Source of the DNA: DAHVFK01 sp035310985
Lineage (GTDB): Bacteria > Pseudomonadota > Gammaproteobacteria > Burkholderiales > SG8-39
Reading direction: 5' to 3'
DNA: 64,000 nucleotides
NCBI GenBank assembly: GCA_035310985.1
Contig: DATGDH010000139.1
Location: 124,001-188,000, forward strand
The position numbers were made by a program, and so were the translations under genes. Shown piece by piece: positions 19,575 through 28,471 of this stretch. How positions within the stretch are numbered: position 1 is the first letter of the stretch; every line of letters starts with the position of its first letter. The notes beneath the pieces were generated by a model, which had not been told where the DNA came from, made no database searches, and saw only the letters and a list, made by a program, of their open reading frames with translations.

Positions 19575-20948
19575 ATGCTCGACCTGCTGGTCATCGGTTC
19601 AGGCCCCGGCGGCTACCGCGCCGCGGTGCTGGCCGCGCAGCGGGGACTGTCGGTCGCGATCGCCGAGAAGGACACCTGGGGCGGTGCCTGCCTGAACCGC
19701 GGTTGCGTGCCGAAAAGGGACTGGTATCACACCGCGCGCATCGCGCTAGCGGCCGAGAGCTTCGCCGCGCGCGGCTTGCGTGCGACGCTCGAGCCGGACC
19801 CCGCGGCAGCCTGGCGTCACCAGCGCGTCGTGGTCGAAACCGTGCGCGCGAGCTACCTCGACTACCTCGCCCGCCTCGGTGTGGAGCGCTTCGCGGGCGC
19901 CGCGCGTTTCGTAGACCCAGAGCGCGTCGCACTCGGCGACGAGGTCGTCACTGCGCGCAACTTCGTGCTCGCCACCGGCTCGCGCCCTCACTTGCCCGAG
20001 ATGCTGCGCGGGGTGCCGCGCGTGCTTACTACGGACGAGCTGTTCGAAGCGCCGCTACCAGCAGGAAGGCGCATCGCGCTCCTCGGCAGCGGCACAGTCG
20101 GCACGGAGATGGCCTTCATATTGCCGCGACTCGGTTTCGAGGTAGTTTGGCTGACGGGTCATGCGCCGCTCTCGCGCGCGCGTTTCAGCGCCACCGCGAG
20201 AAAGCGGCTGCGCGATGCGCTCGCCGCGCAGGGAATGCGTGCGCGCACGGATAGCCGGCCGGAGCGCGTGCACGCGGACAGCGACGGCGTGGTGCTCCAG
20301 CTGCCCGGCGGCCTGCGCGAGCGCGTCGACTGGGTGCTGGCGGGCACGGGGCGGCGGCCCAACACGGATACGCTCGGACTCGAGCTCGCTGGCGTGCACA
20401 CGACGTCCGACGGATTCGTCGTTGTCGACGACGAGCAGCGCACCTCGGTGAGCAACATCTTCGCAATCGGCGACTGCGCAAACCAAGCGATGACCGCGAA
20501 TCACGCGCTCGCCGAGGCGACCGTCGCAGTGGCGAACATCGTCCTCGCGGGAGCGCGGCGCAGCGAGCGCGCCTGGGTGCCGGAAGTGATCTACTCGGCG
20601 CTCGAACTCGCGCGCGCGGGTGCAAGTGAGGACGAGCTAGACGATGCGGACGCGGAGTACGCGGTCGGCTTCTCGGCGTTCACTGTCAATCCGGCGGCGC
20701 TCGGGGAGGATGCGGCCGAGGGCTACGTGCGCTTGCTCGTCGCCCGAGACGCCGGCTCGCTGCTGGGCTGCGAGATCGTCGGCGCGCAGGCTGGCGAGCT
20801 CATTCATCTCGCCGGCCAGGGAAGCGCGCAGGTTCCGTTGCTCGAGCGCCTGGCGCGAGTCTCCTTCAATCACCCAAGCCGCAGCGAAGAGTTCCTGAAC
20901 GCGGCAGAAACGCTGATCGCGTCCTGGGGCATGCCGGCGCCGCTCTGA
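19575..20948 (+). CDS. Dihydrolipoamide-dehydrogenase-like FAD oxidoreductase
   Basis: A 457-residue class I pyridine nucleotide-disulfide oxidoreductase. It has the FAD motif VIGSGPGGYRAAVLA, the redox pair Cys39/Cys44 in ACLNRGCVPK (NRG instead of the usual NVG or NKG), an NAD motif LLGSGTVGTEMAFI, the second FAD motif IFAIGDCAN near residue 295 and a C-terminal FNHPSRSEEF resembling the catalytic His-Glu region. It stands alone, without 2-oxoacid dehydrogenase E1/E2 or glycine-cleavage genes, so whether it acts on lipoamide or another disulfide is open. Confidence 0.8.
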   Translation: MLDLLVIGSGPGGYRAAVLAAQRGLSVAIAEKDTWGGACLNRGCVPKRDWYHTARIALAAESFAARGLRATLEPDPAAAWRHQRVVVETVRASYLDYLARLGVERFAGAARFVDPERVALGDEVVTARNFVLATGSRPHLPEMLRGVPRVLTTDELFEAPLPAGRRIALLGSGTVGTEMAFILPRLGFEVVWLTGHAPLSRARFSATARKRLRDALAAQGMRARTDSRPERVHADSDGVVLQLPGGLRERVDWVLAGTGRRPNTDTLGLELAGVHTTSDGFVVVDDEQRTSVSNIFAIGDCANQAMTANHALAEATVAVANIVLAGARRSERAWVPEVIYSALELARAGASEDELDDADAEYAVGFSAFTVNPAALGEDAAEGYVRLLVARDAGSLLGCEIVGAQAGELIHLAGQGSAQVPLLERLARVSFNHPSRSEEFLNAAETLIASWGMPAPL

Positions 20949-21015
20949 GCCGGGCGGAATAGTTTGTCTCGCTCGCTTGTTTACGGGTTAGTTGCACAAA
21001 CCCAGGGAGAATACG

Positions 21016-21399
21016 ATGAACAGGCGTTACAAAGTCACCATTGCAGCGGCGCTGATCGCACTCGCGGCGGGCTGTGCAAGCATGGGGGATCCGACCGGCG
21101 TGCGTGTCGCCGACGGAATGCTGACCGACAAAGCCGGGATGACGCTCTATACCTTCGATAACGATCCGACCGGCGGAGGCAAGAGCATGTGCAACGGCCC
21201 TTGCGCGCAGAACTGGCCGCCGCTCGCGGCCGGCGCCGGCGAGTCCGCGGGCGGCGACTGGAGTATCGTCATGCGCCAGGACGGCAGCCTGCAATGGGCG
21301 TACAAAGGCAAGCCGCTCTATCGCTGGATAAAGGATCAGAAACCGGGCGACAAGACGGGAGACGGGTTCCGCGGCATCTGGCACGTGGCGCGGACGTAG
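21016..21399 (+). CDS. Secreted-repeat lipoprotein (COG4315-like)
   Basis: A 127-residue predicted lipoprotein: lipobox LAAGC near residue 20, then two copies of the short repeat seen in this family, MLTDKAGMTLYTFDND and SLQWAYKGKPLYRWIKD, with the YTFDND and YRWIKD signature parts and a CNGPCAQNWPPL cysteine pair between them. The molecular role is unknown. The ATG at 21016 follows CAGGGAG. It lies directly upstream of the ECF sigma factor gene in the same direction and may belong to its regulon. Confidence 0.75.
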   Translation: MNRRYKVTIAAALIALAAGCASMGDPTGVRVADGMLTDKAGMTLYTFDNDPTGGGKSMCNGPCAQNWPPLAAGAGESAGGDWSIVMRQDGSLQWAYKGKPLYRWIKDQKPGDKTGDGFRGIWHVART

Positions 21400-21445
21400 C
21401 CGCGGGAGCCGCTGCCGGAAGACACGCGCGCGGGATAATGGCTGC

Positions 21446-21946
21446 ATGGCGGAACGGCGCGCAATCGTCGAGTTGATCCCGCGCCTGCGGCGCTACGCGC
21501 GGGCCCTCGTCGGCGACCGCGCTGCAGCCGATGATCTGGTGCAGGATACGCTCGAGCGTGCGTGGATCAAGTTTCATTTGTACCGCGACGGCACGGACTT
21601 GCGCGCGTGGCTGTTTACGGTGATGCACAACGTGCACGTCAATCGCGTGCGCGCAGCGCGCAACGCCGATCCGCTCGACGAGGAAATGCCGGAGATGGCG
21701 CAGCGCGGCACCCAGGGCGACGCGCTCGTGCTGCGCGATCTGGAGCGGGCCATCGTGCGACTGCCGGACGAGCAGCGCGAGGTTCTTCTGCTCGTGGCAC
21801 TGGAGGACATGAGCTACGATGAGGTCGCGCGCACCTTGGGCATCCCGATCGGCACGGTCATGTCGCGCCTGTCGCGCGCGCGCGAGAAGTTGCGTGTGAT
21901 GATGCTCGAGCTGCCGGCAACTGCGAAGCTGAAGCTCGTCAAATGA
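21446..21946 (+). CDS. ECF-type RNA polymerase sigma factor
   Basis: A 166-residue protein with sigma region 2 (ALVGDRAAADDLVQDTLERAW and DLRAWLFTVMHNVHVNRVRA, of which DLVQDTLERAW and AWLFTVMHN are the key parts) and region 4 (LPDEQREVLLLVALEDMSYDEVARTLGIPIGTVMSRLSRAREKL, of which EVARTLGIPIGTVMSRL is the helix-turn-helix). No region 3 is present, as in all extracytoplasmic-function sigma factors. The gene is 9 bp upstream of an anti-sigma factor gene and followed by msrP-msrQ, suggesting control of an envelope oxidative-stress response. The ribosome-binding site in front of the ATG at 21446 is weak. Confidence 0.9.
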   Translation: MAERRAIVELIPRLRRYARALVGDRAAADDLVQDTLERAWIKFHLYRDGTDLRAWLFTVMHNVHVNRVRAARNADPLDEEMPEMAQRGTQGDALVLRDLERAIVRLPDEQREVLLLVALEDMSYDEVARTLGIPIGTVMSRLSRAREKLRVMMLELPATAKLKLVK

Positions 21947-21955
21947 GGCGAGGCG

Positions 21956-22759
21956 ATGACGTCCGAACAACCCGTCACTGAACCCGATCTGCAAGCGTAC
22001 GCCGACGGTCGGCTCGCCGACGCGCGCCGTGCGGAAGTCGAGGCGTGGCTGGCTGCGCGTCCCGACGAGGCCGAGCGTGTCGAGGACTATCGCGCACAAG
22101 GTGAGATGCTGCGCGCCTTGTACGATCCGGTGCTCGGCGAGCCAGTGCCGGAGCGGCTGCGCGCGGCCGCCCGGGGCGGGGTACGCTCTGGCGCCTTCGC
22201 TCGCGCGGCGGGCTGGGTCGCGCTCGGTGCAGCACTCGGGATTTTGGCGGGCTGGCAACTGCGCGCTCTGCAGGCGCCGGCGCGAGTGGCGCAGAGCGAG
22301 GGCCTGTCGATGGCGCGCCTCGCCGCCGTCGCGCACGTGACGTATTCGCCTGAAGTGCGGCACCCCGTGGAGGTCGGCGCCGACCAGGAAGCACATCTGG
22401 TCGCCTGGCTGTCGAAGCGCCTTGGCGCACCGTTACACGTGCCGGCGCTGGACCGGGCCGGCTTGACGCTCGTCGGGGGGCGGCTCCTGCCCGGCAACGG
22501 TGATCCGGCGAAGGGCGTCAATCTCGCGCCGGTGGCGCAGTTCATGTACCAGGGCGCGAAGGGACAGCGCGTGACGCTCTACGTGCGCACCGAGCCGGAA
22601 GGCCATCACGACACGGCATTTCGCTTCGCGCGCGAGGGCGGCGTGCGCGTGTTCTACTGGATCGACCGCAACTTCGGCTACGCGCTGTCCACGTCCGACT
22701 TGGATCGCGCCGAGTTGCTGAACGTCGCAAACCTGGTCTACAAGCAGTTGAATCCCTGA
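21956..22759 (+). CDS. Anti-sigma factor, single-pass membrane protein
   Basis: A 267-residue protein with an N-terminal anti-sigma-like domain (TEPDLQAYADGRLADARR, VEAWLAARPDEAERV), one transmembrane helix at about residues 82-101 (GWVALGAALGILAGW) and a periplasmic C-terminal domain of about 160 residues. The zinc-binding HxxxCxxC motif of ZAS anti-sigma factors is absent. By position it should bind and inhibit the ECF sigma factor encoded just upstream, with the periplasmic part as sensor. The coding start follows that of the sigma gene closely (9-bp gap), typical of co-translated pairs. Confidence 0.82.
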   Translation: MTSEQPVTEPDLQAYADGRLADARRAEVEAWLAARPDEAERVEDYRAQGEMLRALYDPVLGEPVPERLRAAARGGVRSGAFARAAGWVALGAALGILAGWQLRALQAPARVAQSEGLSMARLAAVAHVTYSPEVRHPVEVGADQEAHLVAWLSKRLGAPLHVPALDRAGLTLVGGRLLPGNGDPAKGVNLAPVAQFMYQGAKGQRVTLYVRTEPEGHHDTAFRFAREGGVRVFYWIDRNFGYALSTSDLDRAELLNVANLVYKQLNP

Positions 22760-22855
22760 CGCGGGCCTGTAGGCCGCTGCGCGCCCACCGCGCGTATCAT
22801 CGGCCTGTAAGTTGGCGACCATCTCGTGCGACCCAACGCCGAAAGGAGATTGCAC

Positions 22856-23818
22856 ATGCTGATCCGCAAGCCGTCGGATATCGCCCCTTCGGACATCACG
22901 CCGCAGTCGGTGTACGTGCGCCGCAGAGAGTTCCTCAGGCAGGCCGTAGCGCTCGGCCTGATCGCGCCGCTGCTGCCGGAAGAAGCGCAGGCCAGCGCGG
23001 CTGCCAAGCTGCCCGGGCGGCCAGGCCCGTTCAGTACCAGCGAAAAGCCTACGCCCTACAAGGACGTGACCTCCTACAACAACTTCTACGAGTTCGGCAC
23101 GAGCAAGAGCGACCCTGCCGAATACGCAGGCACGTTGCGCACGCGGCCATGGACGATCGCGGTCGAAGGCGAGGCGCTCAAGCCGCGCAGCTTCGACATC
23201 GACGAGCTGCTGAAGCTCGCGCCGATGGAGGAGCGCACCTACCGGCACCGCTGCGTCGAAGGCTGGTCGATGGTGATCCCTTGGGTGGGCTACCCGCTGT
23301 CGAATCTGCTGCGGGCGGTGCAGCCCACTGGCAAGGCGAAGTACGTGGAATTCGTCACCCTGCTCGACCCCGCGCAGATGCCGGGGCAGAACAACTCGGT
23401 GCTGGAATGGCCCTATCGGGAAGGGCTGCGCATGGACGAGGCCATGCACCCGCTCACGCTGCTGACTTTCGGCCTGTACGGAGAAGTGTTGCCGAACCAG
23501 GACGGCGCGCCCCTGCGCATGGTCGTCCCCTGGAAATACGGCTTCAAGGGCGCGAAGTCGATCGTGCGCATTCGCCTGGTCGAGCAGCAGCCCGTCACGT
23601 CATGGATGCGCGCGGTGCCCGACTGGTACGGGTTCTACTCGAACGTTAATCCCAAGGTCAGCCCGCAGAACTGGAGCCAGGCGACCGAGCGGCGCATCGG
23701 GCAGGAAGGTGCCTTCGGTGGACTGTTCGCGCCGCGCATTCCCACGCAGTTGTTCAACGGCTACGGCGACCAGGTGGCCCAACTGTATGCGGGAATGGAT
23801 CTCACCAAGTACATTTGA
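22856..23818 (+). CDS. msrP: Periplasmic methionine-sulfoxide reductase, molybdenum subunit MsrP
   Basis: A 320-residue Tat-exported molybdopterin enzyme (formerly YedY) that repairs oxidised methionine in periplasmic proteins. It shows a twin-arginine signal (RRREFLRQAVALG near residue 22), the Mo-ligand cysteine in YRHRCVEGWSMVIPW, and the C-terminal region ERRIGQEGAFGGLF with ATLELFNG-like ending LFNGYGDQVAQLY. The ATG at 22856 follows a strong AAAGGAGAT site; an in-frame upstream start at 22826 is less likely. It is followed by msrQ. Confidence 0.95.
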   Translation: MLIRKPSDIAPSDITPQSVYVRRREFLRQAVALGLIAPLLPEEAQASAAAKLPGRPGPFSTSEKPTPYKDVTSYNNFYEFGTSKSDPAEYAGTLRTRPWTIAVEGEALKPRSFDIDELLKLAPMEERTYRHRCVEGWSMVIPWVGYPLSNLLRAVQPTGKAKYVEFVTLLDPAQMPGQNNSVLEWPYREGLRMDEAMHPLTLLTFGLYGEVLPNQDGAPLRMVVPWKYGFKGAKSIVRIRLVEQQPVTSWMRAVPDWYGFYSNVNPKVSPQNWSQATERRIGQEGAFGGLFAPRIPTQLFNGYGDQVAQLYAGMDLTKYI

Positions 23819-23843
23819 GCGCGTGCCGCGAGGACCTGCCTCC

Positions 23844-24551
23844 GTGCGTCAGCCCGCAGCGAGCGTGATCGCTCCGCCGAGCCTGCGCGTGGCCGCGGCG
23901 AGCGGCACGCTGCGCCTGCGCCGTGCGACCTTGCAGGCGTACTGGTTCAAGCCAGCGCTATTCGTACTCTGCCTGGTGCCGCTCGCGTCGCTCGTGTGGC
24001 GCGCATTCGCGGTGCAACTCGGGCCGAACCCCGAGCAGACGCTGATCTGGACCATGGGGCTCTGGACGCTGCGCTTCCTGCTGTTCACGCTGGCCGTTAC
24101 GCCGCTGCGCCAATTGACCGGGTGGGCCGAGCTCGCGCGCTTCCGGCGCATGCTGGGCCTATTCGCATTCTGCTACGCGGCGCTGCACTTCACCTGTTAC
24201 CTGTGGCTGGTCAACGACTTCAGTCTCAGCGCCGTGGCGAAAGACGTGGTCAAGCACCCCTTCGTGCTCGCGGGCATGACCGCGCTCGCCCTCATGCTGC
24301 CGCTCGCCGCTACCTCAACGAACCGCATGGTGAAGCGCCTCGGCGCCAGGCGCTGGCAGGCGCTGCACAAGCTGGTGTACCTGGTAGCCGTGGTGGCGGT
24401 GTTCCACTTCTGGTGGCTCAAGCTGGCCAAGAACAACACGGCCGAGCCGAAGCTGTACGCCCTGCTGTTCGGGCTGCTGCTCGGCTACCGACTGGTCAAG
24501 GCGCTGCGGGCACGCACGGACCGCGCCCGCGCGCTCACGCGCGGCGGATGA
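23844..24551 (+). CDS. msrQ: Haem-binding membrane subunit MsrQ
   Basis: A 235-residue polytopic membrane protein (formerly YedZ) that passes electrons to MsrP. Visible features are several transmembrane segments, LRQLTGWAELARFRRMLGLFAFCYAALHFTCYLW with the conserved RRMLGL and haem-ligand AALHF parts, and WQALHKLVYLVAVVAVFHFWW with further histidines (LHKLVYL, FHFWW). I place the start at GTG 23844, because a GAGGA site lies 9 bp upstream; a GTG at 23823 is possible, and the frame is open further upstream inside msrP. Its 3' end overlaps the convergent NYN gene by 17 bp. Confidence 0.9.
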   Translation: MRQPAASVIAPPSLRVAAASGTLRLRRATLQAYWFKPALFVLCLVPLASLVWRAFAVQLGPNPEQTLIWTMGLWTLRFLLFTLAVTPLRQLTGWAELARFRRMLGLFAFCYAALHFTCYLWLVNDFSLSAVAKDVVKHPFVLAGMTALALMLPLAATSTNRMVKRLGARRWQALHKLVYLVAVVAVFHFWWLKLAKNNTAEPKLYALLFGLLLGYRLVKALRARTDRARALTRGG

Positions 24552-25338
24552 CGTAGCCGCCAGACTTCTCGTCGCGCTCGAGCGCGACGAGCTTGCGCTT
24601 CTCGGCTTCCTCGAGCAGGTCGGAAAAGGCGCGAAAGCCGTAGTAGGACTCGTTGAAGCCGGGCTTCCTGCGCTTGAGCGTCTGCTTGACCATCGAGCCC
24701 CAGATCTTCTCGCCCTCGCCGCGCTCTGCGATCAGCGCGTCGACCGTTTCGAGCAACAGCTCCATCGCCTCCTGCTGCTTCTCGTCGGCTTCCGGAGGTC
24801 CCTTGACGGTTGCCGCGGGCCGCGCCTCCTTCCTCTTGCGCGCTGCGCGCCGCTTCGCCTCCTCCTCGCGCACGAGGTCGTCGTAGTAGATGAATTCGTC
24901 GCAGTTGGCGATCAGCAGGTCGGAGGTCGAATTCTTCACCCCGACGCCGATAACCACCTTGGCGTTTTCGCGCAATTTGGAAACGAGCGGCGAGAAGTCC
25001 GAATCGCCGCTGATGATCACGAACGTGTCGACGTGGGATTTCGTATAGCACAAGTCGAGCGCGTCTACGACCATGCGTATGTCCGCCGAGTTCTTCCCGG
25101 ATTGGCGCACGTGAGGAATCTCGATCAGCTCGAACGAGGCGCCGTGCATAACCGACTTGAATTCCTTGTAGCGCTCCCAGTCGCAGTACGCCTTCTTCAC
25201 CACGATGCTGCCCTTGAGCAGCAAGCGCTCGAGCACGCGGTTGATGTCGAACTGCGCGTACTTGGCATCGCGCACGCCGAGGGCGATGTTCTCGAAGTCG
25301 CAGAACAAAGCCATGTTGCGGGTTTCCTGGGTGGCCAT
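24535..25338 (-). CDS. NYN-domain protein with C-terminal LOTUS/OST-HTH-like domain
   Basis: A 267-residue protein. Residues 8-165 form a NYN (PIN-like) nuclease domain: MALFCDFENIALG with the first acidic cluster, NSADIRMVVDALDL in the middle and FVIISGDSDFSPLV near residue 110, with the acidic residues expected for metal-dependent RNA cleavage. A lysine/arginine-rich linker (KRRAARKRKEARP) follows, then about 75 residues with WGSMVKQTLKRRKPGFNESYYGFRAFSDLLEEAE, resembling an OST-HTH/LOTUS RNA-binding domain (key parts WGSMVKQTLKRR and FNESYYGFRAFSDLL). A role in RNA processing is inferred from the domains; target unknown. It overlaps msrQ by 17 bp and lies 4 bp from the RND gene that precedes it on the same strand. 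Confidence 0.82.
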   Translation of the reverse strand: MATQETRNMALFCDFENIALGVRDAKYAQFDINRVLERLLLKGSIVVKKAYCDWERYKEFKSVMHGASFELIEIPHVRQSGKNSADIRMVVDALDLCYTKSHVDTFVIISGDSDFSPLVSKLRENAKVVIGVGVKNSTSDLLIANCDEFIYYDDLVREEEAKRRAARKRKEARPAATVKGPPEADEKQQEAMELLLETVDALIAERGEGEKIWGSMVKQTLKRRKPGFNESYYGFRAFSDLLEEAEKRKLVALERDEKSGGYVIRRA

Positions 25339-25342
25339 TTTT

Positions 25343-28300
25343 TTAGTCCGACTCCTTAGGGGCGAGGGTCACGGTGGGCGCGGCGACGCCGGCGGTAGCG
25401 GCGCTACCGCGCCCGTACAGCCATCCCTGCAGCCGCTCGAAGTAGAGGTAGATCACCGGGGTGATGTACAGCGTGAGAATCTGGGAAAACACCAGGCCGC
25501 CGACGACCGCGAGTCCGAGGGGCCGGCGGGCTTCGCCGCCGATGCCGATCGAAAGCGCGATCGGAAGGCTGCCCATCAACGCGGCCATCGTGGTCATCAT
25601 GATCGGGCGGAAGCGGACCACGCAGGCTTCGAAGATCGCCTCCTGCGGAGACTTGCCGCGCTGCCGCTGCGCCTCGATCGCGAAGTCGATCATCATGATC
25701 GCGTTCTTCTTGACGATGCCCACGAGCATGATGATGCCCACGAAGGCGTACATGTTCAAATCTATGCCGAAGGCCCACAGCGTGACCAGCGCACCGAGCC
25801 CCGCGGTCGGCAGGCCGGAGAGGATCGTGAGCGGATGGATGTAGCTCTCGTAGAGAATGCCGAGCACGAGGTAGATCACCACGATCGACAGCAGCAGCAG
25901 CAGGCCCATTCCCTGTATGGACGCCTCGAAGGCCTGTGCAGTCCCCGAGAAGCTGCCGCTGAGCGTGGGCGGCACTTGCAATTCGAGTGTCAGCGCCCGC
26001 ACGGTGTCGATCGCCTGAGAAAGCGAAACCCCCGGCGCGAGATCGAATGAGATGGTGACCGACGGCAGCTGACCGAGATGGCTTACCGAAAGCGGGCCGA
26101 CGCCGTAGGAGAGCCTGGTGACGGCGGTGAGCGGCACCAGCGCACCAGACTTTGAACGGATATATAAGAGCGGCAACGCCGACGGGTCGGCTTGAAAGCG
26201 GGGTTCGACTTCGAGGATGACCCAGTACTGGTCTGTGGCCGTATAGATCGTCGACACCTGCTGCGACCCGTACGCGGTGCCGAGCGCTGACTCGATCTGC
26301 TGAACCGTGACGCCGAGCGCGGCTGCCTTTTCCCGGTCGAATTCGATCAACACCTGAGGTTGGCGTATCTGCAGGTCGCTGGTCACGTCGACCAGGCTGG
26401 GCAAGGTCTTCAGCTTCTCCTCGATTATCGGAACCCAGTGGTAGAGCTCCTCAGTGCTCGTGCTGCGGAGCACGAACTGGTAGGGGCTCTTCGTGAGCAG
26501 GCCGACGCGGATTGTCGGAATGTTCTGCAGATAAGCTTTCATCCCGATGAGATTCGCCAGCTTGGGACGCAGCTGCTGAATGACTTCGTCCGCCGACACG
26601 CGCTCGGAGCGCGGCTTGAGCGTGATGAACATGCGTCCGAGATTGAGCGAGGAATTGAGTCCCGCGGCACCTATGAACGACATGACCGCCTCGACGTTCG
26701 GATTGACGCGGATGATGTCGGAGACTTGCTGCTGCAGCTTCGCCATCGCGTCGAAGGAGATGTCCTGCGGTGCCTCGGTAAAACAGAATATTTGTCCGGT
26801 GTCCTCCGCAGGGAGAAATCCCTTGGGCATATTCACGAAAATGATTACGGTCGCGCCGGTGATTGCGAAGAACACGACCAGAACGAGTAGAGCGTGGTGC
26901 AACGACCACGCAAGCGTCTCGCGGTACGCGTCGCGCAGGGCGTCGAATCCACGCTCGAATGCCCGGTAAAGCCTGCCGTGTTCGCGCTCGTGCTCGGGAC
27001 GCAAGATCCGGGCGCACATCATCGGCGTAAGCGTGAGCGATACGAACCCGGAGATCAGCACGGCGGCAATGATGGTCACCGCGAACTCGTGCAGCAGCCT
27101 GCCGAGTATGCCGCCCATGAACAGTACGGGAAGGAACACGGCAGCGAGCGACAGGGTCATCGACAGGATGGTGAAGGCGATTTCCTTCGAGGCGTCGAGC
27201 GTCGCCTGCATGCGGGTCTTGCCCGCCTCCATGTGACGTGTGATGTTCTCGAGCATCACGATCGCGTCGTCCACGACGAACCCCACGCATAGCGTGAGCG
27301 CCATCAAGGAAATATTGTCCAGGCTGTAGCCGAGCGCATACATGACCGCAAAAGTGCCGACGATCGACATCGGCAGCGCGACGCTCGGTATGAGCGTCGC
27401 CGAGAGATTGCGCAGGAACAGGAAGATCACCATGACCACCAGCGCAAGCGCCAGCAACAGCGTGAACTGCACCTCCTCGACCGACTGGCGGATCGTCACG
27501 GAGCGGTCGAACAGCACCTCCATGCTGATTCCAGCAGGTACCTCGGCGCGAAAAGTCGGTAGCAGCTTGCGGATCGAGTCGACGACTTCAATCGTATTGG
27601 TGCCGGGCTGCCGGAAGATCGCGAGCACGATTCCGCGCTTGTCCTTGAACCAGGCCGCCACCTTGTCGCTCTGTACGCCGTCGATCACACGCCCGAGTTG
27701 ACTGAGCCTGATCGGAGCGCCGTTGCGGTAGGTGACAATGATCGGACGATAGGCCGCCGCATCGTAGAGCTGGCCGCTCGCCTGCACTGCAAAGAGGCGG
27801 TCGCGCCCGTACAGAGTGCCGGTCGGTAGGTTGACGTTCGCATTGGCGATCGCCTGCTGGACTTCGTCTATGCCGACGCCGCGCGAAGCAAGCGCGTTCG
27901 GATCGACTTGGACGCGCACGGCGTACTTCTGCTGGCCGAACACCTGCACCTGGGCAACCCCGCTGATCGTCGAGATTCGCTGTGCGAGAAAGGTTTCGGC
28001 GTACTCGTCTACGGTCGACAGCGGCAGGGTGTCGGAGGTCAGCGCGAGGTAGAAGACGGCGAAGTCGCCGGGATTGACCTTGCGGAAAGACGGTGGCGTG
28101 GTCATGGTCGGAGGCAGTTGCCGTGCCGCCGTGGCGATCGCCGCGCTCACGTCCTGGGCCGCCGCGTCGATGTCGCGGTCGAGCGCGAACTGGATGGTGA
28201 TCTGCGTGATGCCCTGGCCGCTCACCGAATTCATCGAATCGATTCCGGCGATCGTGGAAAACTGCTTCTCGAGCGGCGTCGCGACCGCCGAGGCCATGGT

Positions 28301-28471
28301 TTCCGGACTCGCCCCTGGCAACTCGGCGCTGACCTGGATCGTGGGGAAATCCACGTTCGGCAGCGAGCTCACCGGCAGCAGCCGGTACGCCGCGATCCCA
28401 AAAATCAGGATGCCGACCATGACCAGCACCGTCATCACCGGCCGGCGCACGAAGAGCGCGGACAGGTTCAC
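25343..28471 (-). CDS. RND efflux transporter, inner-membrane permease (MdtB/MdtC-like)
   Basis: A 1042-residue HAE1-family proton-driven pump with the usual duplicated layout: NLSALFVRRPVMTVLVMVGI at the N-terminus (VRRPVMTVL), two large periplasmic domains, and the proton-relay aspartates in TM4 (LCVGFVVDDAIVMLENI near residue 405). ALPMSIVGTFAVMYALGY and FLPVLFMGGILGRLLHEFA, read as LPMSIVGTF and FMGGILGRL, are typical of the MdtB/C branch. The GTG start at 28471 overlaps the adaptor gene by 4 bp (GTGA). No outer-membrane TolC-type gene is adjacent. Substrates unknown. Confidence 0.92.
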   Translation of the reverse strand: MNLSALFVRRPVMTVLVMVGILIFGIAAYRLLPVSSLPNVDFPTIQVSAELPGASPETMASAVATPLEKQFSTIAGIDSMNSVSGQGITQITIQFALDRDIDAAAQDVSAAIATAARQLPPTMTTPPSFRKVNPGDFAVFYLALTSDTLPLSTVDEYAETFLAQRISTISGVAQVQVFGQQKYAVRVQVDPNALASRGVGIDEVQQAIANANVNLPTGTLYGRDRLFAVQASGQLYDAAAYRPIIVTYRNGAPIRLSQLGRVIDGVQSDKVAAWFKDKRGIVLAIFRQPGTNTIEVVDSIRKLLPTFRAEVPAGISMEVLFDRSVTIRQSVEEVQFTLLLALALVVMVIFLFLRNLSATLIPSVALPMSIVGTFAVMYALGYSLDNISLMALTLCVGFVVDDAIVMLENITRHMEAGKTRMQATLDASKEIAFTILSMTLSLAAVFLPVLFMGGILGRLLHEFAVTIIAAVLISGFVSLTLTPMMCARILRPEHEREHGRLYRAFERGFDALRDAYRETLAWSLHHALLVLVVFFAITGATVIIFVNMPKGFLPAEDTGQIFCFTEAPQDISFDAMAKLQQQVSDIIRVNPNVEAVMSFIGAAGLNSSLNLGRMFITLKPRSERVSADEVIQQLRPKLANLIGMKAYLQNIPTIRVGLLTKSPYQFVLRSTSTEELYHWVPIIEEKLKTLPSLVDVTSDLQIRQPQVLIEFDREKAAALGVTVQQIESALGTAYGSQQVSTIYTATDQYWVILEVEPRFQADPSALPLLYIRSKSGALVPLTAVTRLSYGVGPLSVSHLGQLPSVTISFDLAPGVSLSQAIDTVRALTLELQVPPTLSGSFSGTAQAFEASIQGMGLLLLLSIVVIYLVLGILYESYIHPLTILSGLPTAGLGALVTLWAFGIDLNMYAFVGIIMLVGIVKKNAIMMIDFAIEAQRQRGKSPQEAIFEACVVRFRPIMMTTMAALMGSLPIALSIGIGGEARRPLGLAVVGGLVFSQILTLYITPVIYLYFERLQGWLYGRGSAATAGVAAPTVTLAPKESD

